64,000 nt of DNA from Monoplex corrugatus. Its lineage: Eukaryota > Mollusca > Gastropoda > Littorinimorpha > Ranellidae. The stretch's first letter is position 1; each line of letters begins with the position of its first letter. The position numbers and the translations under genes are program-made. Location of the stretch: positions 55,018,481 to 55,082,480 of the forward strand of contig CM060307.1 of assembly GCA_030674185.1 (NCBI GenBank), written 5' to 3'. Below the pieces are notes generated by a model. That model had not been told where the DNA came from. It saw nothing but the letters and a program-made list of their open reading frames with translations, and did no database searches. This document shows, piece after piece, positions 52,162 through 63,462 of this stretch.

Positions 52162-53474
52162 TCAAGCCTTTCTATAAGCAAAGCAGGCAGAGAGAGTAAG
52201 ATAGATAGTGATGATCAAAGTGATGACATTCTCAGTGTCTGGTGAGTGGTAACAAGCTAAAGATAGAACAACAACAGTATACAACATGGCCAAAAGCAAC
52301 ATCAAAACAAAACTCTGGAACACACTTAGTTTCCGTGACAACTTCAACAATAGAGGTGGGCGGCCATTTCCAAAATGCAGGAAGGAGTAGCGAGCACGCA
52401 AAGAGCCAAAGGTTGCTGCCAAAAAACCTTTCAACTGGAGATGTCGACCAGCCAAGAATTTCTGATCACAAACCTGTACAGATGCATTTGATTTCATATT
52501 TTCCCGAATCTCATCCAGTTCTGACGAAAAAGCCCTTGAAGGCATCAATCAATTCCAGACAAACGTCCCCTTCCTGCAAACCACGGAGAAAACCCACCCC
52601 CAGATCCAACCTCTGAGCAAGCTTCATCAGTTGATTTTTGCAGGTTGCCAGTTTGGTCAGCTGCTGCTGCTCTTCGTGCCTTACTTTATCCATGGCTGCA
52701 GCAGACATTTTGTCCACTAGTCCATGCAATTCTCTGGTACGAAACTGGACAGCAGCTAGGGTCCTTGAGGCATTATCCCTTGCTTCCACCTCAGCTCCCT
52801 CTAGTTGCCGCATCCATGCTTTCACCCCTCTTCGTTCCTTAGTCAGGCTCTCCAGTTTTTTCTGAAGATGTTCTCGTGAGCAGTGGAGTTTTTTGCCCAG
52901 AGGAAGAACAACATGTTTTCGGTGTTCCCCACAGCTGCAGCTAACACAAACAGGATGCTGACATGTCTCACAGAACAGCTGAACCGTCTCCTCCGTGTGA
53001 ATGCTGCAGGTCTTGTTTGCCACACCTGGAAGAGACCCCAAAGGACTTCCCACCTCCATTCGCAAAATGTTCACCACATTGGAATCTTTATGAAGAACAA
53101 GACGAGTGCTCATGAATGCAAAAGCGACATATGTCAAGGTCACAGTCAATACAGCGAAACTGGGATGTAACACTACCACGACGACAAATCTGGCAGGGTC
53201 CAACATCAACTTCATCTCCTAGTTCATCCTGAAGGCTGCGTACAAAGAAGTTGACAGGAAGTTCAGTGACCCCTCCCCTGGGAACACAGACATCTCGTCG
53301 ACACTGGGGGCAGCGAAACATACGGCCTGAAGAAGAAGACAAGAGAAGCCTCTCTATGCAGTTGCTGCACATGGTGTGATGACATGGCAACAGTCGGGGA
53401 TCATTAAACTCATCCATACAAACTGGGCATGACAGCAGTCGCTCTCGCAGTCTTTCCACCTTGTCCCCATCCAT
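52162..53474 (-). pseudogene. TRIM protein gene (RING/B-box/coiled coil/membrane anchor) with two frameshifts
   Basis: The minus strand encodes a TRIM E3 ubiquitin-ligase-like protein of the membrane-anchored TRIM13/TRIM59 type. The first frame (53474-53088) gives a C3HC4 RING from C16 (CPVC, LPCHHTMCSNC, CPQC) and a first B-box (CQIC, CIDC, CRFC). The second frame (to 52511) gives a second B-box (CSIHTEETVQLFCETC, GEHRKH) and a coiled coil (about 52,900-52,560). The third frame (to 52162) adds a C-terminal hydrophobic segment FVLMLLLAMLYTVVVLSL and a second, VITLIITIYLTLSACF. Each frame change needs one base fewer; 1,313 minus 2 gives 437 codons (436 aa, near the family's 400). The second shift sits in a run of five A (52,527-52,531). 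Otherwise the frames lack stops, so this is either a very young pseudogene or two assembly errors in a functional gene. Confidence 0.85.
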
Positions 53475-53499
53475 CCTTCAGCATCAAACCTGCAAACCA

Positions 53500-54093
53500 A
53501 TTTAATTCAAATTAACACTTCTTCATCAATTCACGTTTCAAAATTAAAATGCTGGACTCCCACCACACGTACATCCATTCTCACATCTACTTGACTCACT
53601 TGGTATTGATATTTTTCTCCCCTACTTTTCCCAACATCCTGAGCATTTCAATGGGTTAGTAATAGTACAATTACAAAAAAATCAGTCATTCAAAGTTAGG
53701 TAATGAAATTTTTAGAACTGATCAAAAACACCCTGGAAAAGTTTGTGACAAAGTATGAAACGTTATAACTCAAAATTGGATGTTCTGGGCTTTATGTAAA
53801 AAAATCCACATTTTCAGTTCCAGAATAAAGCACACTTACTTTTTCTTACTGAAGCCAAAAAATTAAAAAAAACACACACACTAAGCTGGGAAAAATCTTT
53901 GAGTACACGAAACAATCAAAGAAATGTCTGAACCTCACTTCAGATACTGTACAACAAAAAAAATGCTATTTTGTGCATATACTTATAACAGTTCCAGGTA
54001 AACACACAAAAGGAAGAAGTCACAATAAGTGTGTTTGCTGGAAAATAATACTGAGAAATAATTGCCTGAAAATAACAGTGAGAAATAATTGTG
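53500..54093. other. Probable intron or upstream region of the TRIM gene
   Basis: A 3' splice site for the TRIM coding exon lies near 53,490 on the minus strand (GGTTTGCAG). The rest is AT-rich and non-coding. Confidence 0.45.
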
Positions 54094-54443
54094 TCATCAT
54101 CATCATCATCAGGTGCCCTGCCGCATGGCGTTGGCGATCATGGACTTCCATCTGTCTCTATCTCTCGTTGCCCCTAGCATCTCCCCCACCCTCCTCATCC
54201 CCAGCCACTCTGCAAGTCCGTCCAGCATTTTCTCCCTGGGTCTACCCGTTGCTCTCTTTCCCTCCAGCTTTCCCGTTGTGACCAGGTGCTCCAAATCCTC
54301 CTTCCTCATAAAATGGCCTATAAATGTTGCCTGTCTTTTCCTAATCTTCCTTATGAGTGATCTACTTGTGTCTGCCTCCATCAAGACTGTCTTGTTTGTG
54401 CTATCCATGGAACTCGCAACATTCTTCTTAGAAACCACATCTC

Positions 54444-55327
54444 TGTTACAGAAGGTCTGTTTATGTGTGACTGACAGAAATAGAATGAAAGTAGACTGTA
54501 TGTGTGTAGGTGCGTGTTCTATGTGTTTTCCCCAATCACATACAACCCTCCATTCAGTCACTTCAATAACCTCTGCAAACAAAATAGTAAATTTAGATAT
54601 TTTATAATCAGTCAGGATCCCTCAATTCATCCCCAAACATATAATAATAGAGACAAATATACAACGTCCAATCAGTTATAGAAACGTAGTATTGTAACAC
54701 CAAGCGCACACTTTCACAGTTATAGGAACGTAGTATCGTAACAACCAGCGCACACTTTCACAGTTACAGGAACGTAGTATCGTAACAACCAGCGCACACT
54801 TTCACAGTTACAGGAACGTAGTATCGTAACAACCAGCACACACTTTCACAGTTACAGGAACGTAGTATCGTATTGGTAACAACCAGCATACACCTTCACA
54901 GTCACAGAATGGTCCGCCGCACCATCACACGACCACCGGTGCCGTTGCACAGATCTCGTCTCTTCCCCGCAGAGAACCTCTGTCCTCAGTACCTGGTGTC
55001 CTCTCGTCCTTGTCCTCCTCTGATACCGTTTTTTTCCCAAAAACCCTTGTCCTGTTGCCTTAGTACCCAATCAATAGTTCCTTACGTAGACTTTTCACAT
55101 AACTACGTCATTGTACCATGTATGTAACACGTAAAGCAATTTTTTTTTTTTCATGATGATGACATTCAGCAGAATTCATGTCATCACGACATCAGTGACG
55201 TGCCAGCAAAAGAACACTTGATCATTCCACAAAAGCAAAATGAGCCAAAACACCTTATTAAGTTATACAACAGTAACAACAAATATAAAAACAATAGTGT
55301 GAAAATAACAAAAGCACATCCGTCACA
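54444..55327. mobile_element. 884-bp TIR element inserted in LINE copy A
   Basis: It interrupts the LINE frame exactly and is flanked by ATCTC on both sides (54,439-54,443 and 55,328-55,332). The ends TGTTACAGAAG and, in reverse complement, TGTGACGGATG match at 8 of 11 positions. It contains the 44-bp tandem array at 54,672-54,907 and no recognised coding sequence. Superfamily unknown. Confidence 0.72.
54672..54907 (+). repeat. 44-bp tandem repeat, about 5 copies
   Basis: The unit contains ACAGGAACGTAGTATCGTAA, then CAACCAGCGCACACTTTCACAG split over the junction. Copies are nearly identical in the middle and diverged at both edges. Confidence 0.93.
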
Positions 55328-55397
55328 ATCTCGGCTGCCTCTATCTTGTTCTGGCTTTGTTTGTTGACTGTCCATGCATCGCATCCGTACAACAGTA

Positions 55398-55851
55398 CAC
55401 CATGTGCTACAAAAGCCTCAATAACGCAGCCCCCGATTACCTGTCAAGCCTACTTGAGATCTATCTTCCCTCACGTACCCTCCGCTCTGCCTCCGATCCT
55501 CTGACTTTTCGCTTTCCACGCACTAAGCTCAATACCTATGGTCCACGAGCCTTCTCTGTTTCTGGTCCACTCTCCTGGAACAAACTTCCTCTCTCAGTCC
55601 ATCAGCAACCTACTTTTGTCTCCTTCAAGTCCGCTCTCAAAACTCACCTTTTCTCCTCCGCATAAAATCCTAACCTCACTCAACCCCCCCCCCCCCCCCC
55701 CCCGCAGCCTGTCTCCGCTCGGAGGGGAATCACATGGTTATAATACATAATTGTATATGCTATACTCTATCATTTTCCATTGCTTTTATTCTTGCTTTTA
55801 TTGCTTTTATTCTTTCTCCCCATTTATAGCCATGCGTGTGGTGTGAGTGTG

Positions 55852-55906
<55 letters not shown>

Positions 55907-56023
55907 CGTGCGTGTGTGTGGTGCGTGTGTGCGTGCTTGCGTGTGTGTCTGCTTCAGCGCTTAGATTTGATTTTATCAAGATTTTGCGCTATATAAATAT
56001 TGTAATTATTATTATTATTATTA
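55398..56023 (+). mobile_element. L2/CR1-like LINE, 3' end
   Basis: Encodes the C-terminus of an L2/CR1 reverse transcriptase: CYKSLNNAAPDYLSSLLEIY, LPSRTLRSASDPLTF, YGPRAFSVSGPLSWNKLPLS and FKSALKTHLFSSA, stop near 55,665. The 3' UTR has a CTCGGAGGGGAATCACATGG block, a long GT microsatellite and the terminus GCGCTATATAAATATTGTAA with an ATT tail. It is inserted into LINE copy A. Confidence 0.9.
55855..55945. repeat. (GT)n microsatellite in LINE 3' UTR
   Basis: GT array with GTGC variants between the L2-like ORF end and its terminal motif. The minus-strand copy at 20,940-20,970 has a shorter version. Confidence 0.95.
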
Positions 56024-56085
56024 GTATTGGTTCTATTATAACATTCAAGAACTCTCTTCCTGATGTTGATTGACAGGCATTTGTG

Positions 56086-57351
56086 TCATAATGTGTCACA
56101 ATGTATAAATCTGTCTTTATTATATTAATGTTGTTATTAGCATTATCATTGGGCCATGCATCATCACTGCTGGTAATACTATCATTATTATGCCTAGAAC
56201 TAAGGGTTTTTAGCAATAATGATGATATGTATCTTGTTTTATTTATCCTGCACAAATCATAATGAATAAAAAAGAAATAAAAGCAGACTTCCCTAGCCTA
56301 AAGGCCTCACTTGACTTCTGTTGAGATCTTGCAATCCTCTGCTACAGTGAAATAATGGGGGTTGTGGCTTTCTGGGGGCATGTGCAATCCAGGCACTTTA
56401 GCAAAAGGCAGCACAGCAGGGGGAAACCCTACAAAAGTACATAAGTCCTGATACCAGTCACAGAGCATTACATTGATAAAAACTGCATGTCACGCATGCT
56501 ACTGACATGAATTGGCTGCAGTATATAAGTGGAAATATTACATATTCTACTATTCAGAACAAAAATATCTTATCTGAATTTGATCTGTTACAGTGGTGGA
56601 GGTGATTCAAAACATTACACACCGAGTCTGTAATGTCTTGAATCGTCTCCACCACTGTGTCAAGCATGTGCACTGGGCAGCAGGAGGCAGCATACAGATT
56701 AAGCATAAACTAGCAACAGAATGAATTATGTGTCTCTCTCCCACTGTCAGTGGTGAGCTATATAAATTCATTGGAGATCTAAAAGCAGAAATGTCTTGAC
56801 ATGATTCTGACTTGATTTTATGTTTTAATTTCTGCATGCTGGTGGAGATATCACAGCATGCATACGCTATCTAGTATGAACATAATTTTCTTATGAAAAT
56901 CAAAACAAGGTCTATAAATATATAGGCCTAATAGTCTAGATTAGGCCTCAGGCTTAATCATGATAAGTGATTAACTTAGGCCTAATTAATTATCAATGCA
57001 TCATACTTTTACAATGTGCATGACTCACTGATTGTATTACTATATAGGCCTATAAAAATGGCCTATGTCATAAGCGTGTGCATACAAATGTACGTTAATC
57101 TTCCTCGTTTTAGATAGGTTTATGGCGCAGTTTACTTCTCTCTCGCTCCTGCAAGTGTAACACTAACAGTATCGACTGTCGCTCTTTCACGGTATCTGAG
57201 TATGCTTGAAAACAGAAATTTGATAAAAGCCCTCACATGATGAGACAGACCGACTGGTAGTAAACTGCACGAGAGTGACCTAAACTATACAATTTTCCTT
57301 GCAAATGTATCGCCCTGAAGAGACAGAGATCTGAACTGTAACATTACCTTT
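56086..57351. other. No gene recognised
   Basis: AT-rich sequence. About 56,590-56,650 contains an inverted pair (GGTGGAGGTGATTCAAAACA and GAATCGTCTCCACCACTG) flanking CACACCGAGTCTG, a possible small hairpin. Confidence 0.45.
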
Positions 57352-57480
57352 ATACTCAACGGTGAAAAGATCAATCAGCAATCATGTAGGCCAAAATAAA
57401 TGTGTGCACTAAAGGATCAGCGCGAGCCGAAGATTCTTCCCGGTGATCCAAACTTCTTCGGCCTTAGAGTTGTCTCTCGG
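57352..57480 (-). other. Possible 5' non-coding exon or promoter of the TRIM gene
   Basis: CpG-richer sequence (CAGCGCGAGCCGAAGATTC) is followed on the minus strand by TATAAAG|GTAATG, a plausible donor. Position upstream of the minus-strand TRIM gene and its acceptor near 53,490 (TTTGCAG) make it a candidate first exon. Nothing here is coding. Confidence 0.3.
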
Positions 57481-57814
57481 AAACAAGCGAAAAACCAATA
57501 GAAAAGTGTCTCTCATTGATGCATAGATTTTCATCCAATGAAAGTACGAGTTTTAAAAATTATTTCATAAAAAGAAAGTTAAATCTGAGAGAGGTGTGTT
57601 GTACATCAGTTTTTTTGGGAGGGACAAAACAATATACTGTTTTCAGTTATCAACACAGAAATTGAAGAAAAATAACCCTGCTTGTGTCCCTAAAACAAAA
57701 ACATGATTCTGACAAAGTAAATATAAGTGTAATTTGCAGTTTAATTTCGGTTTCAGTTTGCAGAAACTTACGGGTGTGCTCATGATTATGTTTTACTTTT
57801 AGCCTAGTTGTGGG

Positions 57815-58725
57815 TCATCACCATCATGTGCCCTGCCGCTTGGTGTTGGCGATCATGGCCCTCCACACGAATCTATCCCCTGTCGCTGCATGTACATCTC
57901 CCACCCTCTCTGTCTTAGCCACCTTGCAAGTCCGTCCAGTATTTTCTCCCAGGGTCTACCAGGTGTTCAGTTTCCCTCCCGCATACCTGTTGTGACCAGG
58001 TACTCTAATTCCCCTTTTCTCATAAAATGACCTATAAATGTTGCTTGTCTTTTCCTAATCTTCTTTATTAGTGATCTTCTTGTGTCTGCCTCCTTCAAGA
58101 CTGCCTCGTTTGTTATTTTTTGCTGTCCTTGGAACTCTCAACATTCTTCTTAGAAACCACATTTCAGTTGCCTCAATTTTGTTCTGACTTATTGTGTTGA
58201 CTGTCCACACTTCACAACGTACAACAGTATCGATTCTATTTAACATTCAGGAATTCTCTTTCTGATGTTAATTGACAGATATTTGTTGGTAAGAATGCTT
58301 TTCATCTTCTTGAATGCTGTTTAAGCTCGGCCGATTCTGCTGGCTATTTCTAATGTGCATCTGCCATCTGGTGAGATGACCGTTCCCAGATATTTAGATT
58401 ATCAACCTGTCTCAAAGTTGTGCCATTTGCTGTTATTTTGCATGAGGGGATTTCATGTTTTTTTTACTGATTATCGTGAATTCAGTCCTCTTTCTATTTA
58501 GCTCCAACTCCTTATTTTTGCTTTCTATTTCTATTATATTCACAAGGTTTTGCAGGTCTTTTTCATTTTCTGCAATTAGCATGGTGTCATCTGCATAATG
58601 AATGTTGTTTATCATTCTTCCTTCAACCTTTATCTCAGGGCAATCTTCTAGGCTCCTTATGGTTTCGCTGAAAAGTGAAAACAAATCTGGTGAGATGGGG
58701 AAACAGAGAAAGGGAAACATACACC
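57815..58725 (-). mobile_element. LINE copy B (non-LTR), 5'-truncated and degraded
   Basis: The minus strand shows RT residues MINNIHYADDTMLIAENEKD (YADD catalytic box) at about 58,620-58,550, then ISKKNMKSPHAK. Frame-shifted sequence matches copy C down to a short ATG/CAT tail at 57,815. Multiple shifts and stops make it inactive. Confidence 0.85.
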
Positions 58726-58799
58726 TGAGAGAACACTGGTGGTACTACAGGGCTGATGGTCAGTGCTGAAAGATGAGGAACATGTGAAACTCCTTTGGT

Positions 58800-58869
<70 letters not shown>

Positions 58870-58884
58870 CTCTCTCTCTCTCTC
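58800..58884. repeat. (CT)n microsatellite
   Basis: About 40 CT units with one TTTT interruption near 58,867; the minus-strand Arg/Glu ORFs over it are spurious. Confidence 0.97.
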
Positions 58885-58954
58885 CAAATGTTATCATAGA
58901 TGAGAATCAAGCTCAACTATCGATCATGTTTTCACTCTCTATGTTTGTTTGCAG

Positions 58955-61040
58955 AAACAATTCTCCAAAAAGTCTAAAGTGTACATTGCATACATACATT
59001 TTTGCAAAGCTTATGATAATATCAAACATCCTATCTTATGGTCTGTTTTACTGAAAACTGGCATTCAAGGTAAAATGAAAGCTTATGACAATATCAAATA
59101 TCCTATTTTGTGGTCTCTTTTATTCAAAAGTGGAATTTAAGGTAAAATGCTTACTATTTTGAAAAATATGTATGAAAATGTTAAAGTGTGTGTAAGATGA
59201 GGTGATGAATTTTCAGATTTTTTTTGGTGCATGCAAATCTGAAGTCATGGTGATCAGTAAAAAAACATGAAATCCCCTCATGCAAAATAACAGCAAATGG
59301 CACAACCTTGACACAGGTTAATAAGTTCAAATACCTGGGAACGGTCATTTCATCAGATGGCAGATGCACATCGGAAATAGCTGGCAGAATCGGCCAAGCC
59401 AAAACAGCATTCAAGAAGATGACAAGCATTCTTACCAACAAATGCCTATCAATTAACATCAGAAAGAGAGTCCTTGAATGTTATATAGAACCAATACTGT
59501 TGTACGGATGTGAGGCGTGGACAGTCAGCAAGCAAAGCCAGAGCAGGATCGAGGCAGCCGAGATGTGGTTTCTCAGAAGAATGTTGAGAGTTCCATGGAC
59601 AACAAAGAAAACAAACGAGACAGTCTTGATGGAGGCAGACACAAATAGATCACTCATAAGGAAGATTAGGAAAAGACAAGCAACATTTATAGGCCATTTT
59701 ATGAGGAAGGGGTTTTTGGAGCACCTGGTCACAACGGGGAAGCTGGAGGGAAAGAGAGCACCAATTAGACCCAGGGAGAGAATGCTGGACGGACTTGCAG
59801 AGTGGCTGGGGATGAGGAGGGTGGGGGAGATGCTGGGGGCAACGAGAGATACAGATGGTTGGAAGTCCATGGTCGCCAACGCCATGCGGCAGGGCACCTG
59901 ATGATGATGATGATGATGCAAATCTGAAACAAGGTTGTGTGACATTGCCAATAATTTTCTCATTTCTAATTGATGAACTTGCTCATGAAATTTTGGAACA
60001 AGGCAAGTGGCAGAAATAGAATTGTTAATTATGCTTTTTGCCGATTGTATCACCTTATTATCATATTGCATTGTTGGCTTGCAAAATCAATTGAACTTGT
60101 TATACCATGCCTCTGGAAGACTGGGACTGAACGTTAATCTTGAAAAGACAAAAAGGTTATGGTTTTTAGAAAAGCGGGATATATTTCCGCACAGGAAAGA
60201 TGGTCTTATGGATGTGAGAAACTGGAAGTTGTAAATTCTTATAAATATAACAGTATGATTATGTAAAAGAAAAAATGAGTTGGAATGTTGCCATTCATGA
60301 TAGCATAACTCATGCAAGGAAAGGTTTTGTAGCATTGTTAAAGCTTCTTTCAAGGTTGCACAGACATATGGGGATATACCAAGTATGATTCATTGGAAAA
60401 AGTACACCTGTTCACTTGCAAGAGATTTCTGTAGGTTTCAGTAAGAGCTTCAAATAATTTAGTATATGGGAAGTTGGGAAGACATCCATTGTACATAAAT
60501 TCTGCAGTTAGCTGTATTAGATATTGGTTCAGACTATTAAACAGCATAAGAACAAATACTGAAAATGTGCATACGATATTTTGTTAGAAGTTACTAAGGT
60601 GGGTCATATAACTTGGGTATATCGTGTACAAAATTTGCTGTGTTATAATGATTTTTAGTTTGTTTGGCTGTTCAGTAGCGTTGGAAATAAGAGGACTTTT
60701 TTCTGAAGAATTTAAAATTAGATCAAGAAATTATTTCTGTCAAGAATGGTTTCATTATCTTGAAAATCATCAAATGTGTAATCTATACAGTGAGCATAAA
60801 AGCTGTCTTGAGAGAGAAAAATATATGTTGAATCAATCAGTATGATCAGAACAGACCTCTCATGATTTCAAATTGGGGTCTCAGGAATAAACTGCCAAAG
60901 ATTTAAGTTTTCTTCAGTTCATGACAAAAGATGACCATTTTATTTATCTGAACCAAAAGACAAGATCCACATCATATGTCTCTGTCCTCAATATACTGAC
61001 CTGAGAACCAAGTTCTGGAATATCAGTTATACTATACTAT
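58955..61040 (+). mobile_element. Old LINE copy D (second family), hosting copy C
   Basis: Left part: FCKAYDNIKHPILWSVLLKT (RT palm), with a 70-bp internal duplication. Right part after copy C: ELAHEILEQGK, LNLLYHASGRLGLNVNLEKT, and further on NSAVSCIRYWFRLLNSI and FCQEWFHYLENHQMCNLYSE. The order fits one LINE ORF with many stops and shifts. It is older than copy C, which sits inside it. Confidence 0.82.
59244..59915 (+). mobile_element. LINE copy C nested in copy D, with 13-bp TSD
   Basis: Flanked by ATGCAAATCTGAA at 59,231-59,243 and 59,916-59,928. Encodes KYLGTVISSDGRCTSEIAGR, LYGCEAWTVSKQSQSRIEAA and ANAMRQGT, with the stop at 59,899-59,901, then a GAT tail. 5'-truncated at the RT/C-terminal region, with one frameshift near 59,265. 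Same family as copies A and B. Confidence 0.92.
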
Positions 61041-61456
61041 TTCTCTTTAGATAGCTAAACTTACTAGTGAAAATGAGGATGTCATTTTTTTAACTACAGT
61101 AAATTAATTTATTTCATATTACACAAGTGACGTAAGTTACTGGGTGACTTAACTTGCAAAATTGCTGTGTTATTTCATAATGTAGATGGCAAAAAAATGA
61201 ATGCATGTGTGAGAATAAATGTGAAAGTTAAATGTGGTATGAGTGTGTCGTGTTCTCTTACATGTGTTTACTCATTATGGATTAAGGCATGATTCCATTC
61301 TTTAATTAATGATGTTGGCTTCAGTGTGATGTTTGCTCATTTATGTTCAATGTTTTGCTATATTGTAGTTACCAAACCTTTGTGCCTTTATAAATCTGCT
61401 GTAATTCCTGTTATAAGGGGCTTTTGGCCTCATACAATTAATTTCATGTTCACGTA

Positions 61457-61540
61457 CTCTCTCTCTCTCTCTTTCTCTCTCTCTCCTCTCTTTCTCTCTC
61501 TCTCTCCCTCTCTCTCTTCTCATCCCTTCTCTCTCTGTAT
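61457..61540. repeat. Imperfect (CT)n microsatellite
   Basis: CT-rich array with TTT and CCC interruptions. Confidence 0.95.
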
Positions 61541-61954
61541 GTGTGTGTGCTCCATGGAGATCTTTGTATACAAATGAAAAATGAAGTCACACCCACCCAC
61601 CCATCTCCTACTGTCCTCCCCATGCACACATGCATGTATATGCAAGAAACATATTGCTTTTCATATAACACAGTGCATCCACTTTTTGTCCTACAACAGA
61701 TCCCATAAACCTGGGATGTATCAGACCTGGGACATATATGACATAACCATTGTTTTTGTTTCATGACATAACTGTATTAATTTCACTTTCTCAAATTAGC
61801 ATTTCTGTTTCAGAATAAATTCCATACGATTTGACACCACAGATGCCATGTAATGGAGAAGATTCAAAATGATCATGGCATAATCCAGTAGTACAGACAA
61901 TGTTTCTGCACAGTCTGCACACTCCATCTTTGGTGGGTGTGCATGCTAGGTGAT

Positions 61955-62200
61955 TTTCAGCTTCCCTAACCCGGCCAATGACATGACTTACAGGATCTTT
62001 AACATGTATATTTGATATTCTGCATGTGTTTAGGCTCAATGTGGGTTGGTCATGGGCAGATCTGTGCATACTGGCATGGGAGATCAGAAAAATCTCTGCC
62101 CTTTAGAAACCTGGCTGAGGTGTCATGAGAAATTGAATCCAGAACCATCAGATTGGAAGTCTGACATTTACCTACTTGACAACCCCACATACCATAATTT
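61955..62200 (-). repeat. SINE family S2, copy
   Basis: The plus strand reads TGGGAGATCAGAAAAATCTC and ACCATCAGATTGGAAGTCTG, the S2 body and head in reverse. Confidence 0.65.
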
Positions 62201-62954
62201 TCCAGTTACGTTGAGACTTATCTGTATGCATGGTGTATGTGTTTTTTATCTGTGTGTTTACACATGAAAGACTTATATTTATCAGGTTGATGGCTATGTT
62301 GATAGAGCCATGGATTCTAGATATGGAGTTTCAGTTTCAATTTCTCAAGATGACGTCTCCACACTTGGAATGAATTCCATATGCGCTAACATCACAGGTG
62401 CCATGTGATGGAGAAGATCCAGAATGATCGGGCACAAGCCTTAAGCCTGCACATAAACCCATGAGCTGGCCATGTCCTGAGGTCCTACCTACATATTTCC
62501 ATATGTATCCAATTATATTTATACTGCATCAGTGTATCCATGGACACAGCAAATCCCACTTTTTTTACTCATGTGAAGAGCAGTGAGCATACTTGGTGAA
62601 ATTTGTGTAGGAAGAGTTTTTCTGATGACAAAGATCTAGTCAAGCAGGATGTACAGTTTCAGAAATCTGCCTATTCTTGACTTTTCTTAAACTTATGCTT
62701 GATTTACTGTATTCACTGTAGTAATCTGTCTATAAACAGTGGTAAATTAATAGCAATATACTTTTAGTTTCTGGACAACAGAGGCCCTGTCACAAGACAA
62801 GATTTACAGTGTGAAATTTGCTGTTCACATCAAGCAGTCATGTCATCATGGTACTGCACCACTGTCTGTGTATTTCTGTTTCTACCTCCATGTCTTGTAA
62901 ACTGTGAAAAGTGGACTTTTCTACAACTTTGCAAAATGCAACACTTTTCTTTCC

Positions 62955-63145
62955 AGGGGTTCTTTTACGTACATACGCCAAGTGCATGATGCACATGTGT
63001 TGAACCTTGGTTTCTTATCTCATTTGAAAGACAATCACCCAGACAACCATTCAAAGTTTAGTAGGGGGAATTAGGTATCCAATCCAGGAATCAAACTTGG
63101 GACTCCATATAGTTGTATTCCACAGGGTGCTTTAGCCAATAGGCT
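62955..63145 (-). repeat. SINE family S1, copy
   Basis: The minus strand reads GGCTAAAGCACCCTGTGGAA, TTTGATTCCTGGATTGG, TTTCAAATGAGATAAGAAAC and GTAAAAGAACCCCTGG, the S1 order. Confidence 0.65.
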
Positions 63146-63379
63146 TGAAAATCAGATAAAATGAGGGTTTACCATAAAATGAGTTTGTACAGTTCAATGG
63201 GTTTTTGGTGACCATAATGACTATCTTTGACCAGGACTCTATTTATAATTACTATAAGCAGAATTTGCCATGAGTGATTTTGTTGTAAGAATGCTTAATT
63301 GTACATAATTTAATATGTAATCATTAATGATCACTCACACACATACACATGCACACACTCATGCACATACACACTCATG

Positions 63380-63384
63380 CATAT

Positions 63385-63460
<76 letters not shown>
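63380..63460. repeat. (CA)n microsatellite
   Basis: About 38 uninterrupted CA units after a CATGCACA-type run. Confidence 0.97.

Positions 63461-63462
<2 letters not shown>

Larger units (their letters stand above)
54094..56085 (-). mobile_element. LINE copy A (non-LTR), interrupted by two younger insertions
   Basis: Three collinear minus-strand pieces belong to one copy of the LINE family also seen at 57,815-58,725 and 59,244-59,915. They are 56,024-56,085 (CLSINIRKRVLECY), 55,328-55,397 (CDAWTVNKQSQNKIEAAE) and 54,094-54,443 (SLIRKIRKRQATFIGHFMRK, GRPREKMLDGLAEWLGMRRV). The copy ends in a GAT tail at 54,094-54,111. The gaps are filled by an L2-like LINE and an 884-bp TIR element. Confidence 0.85.
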
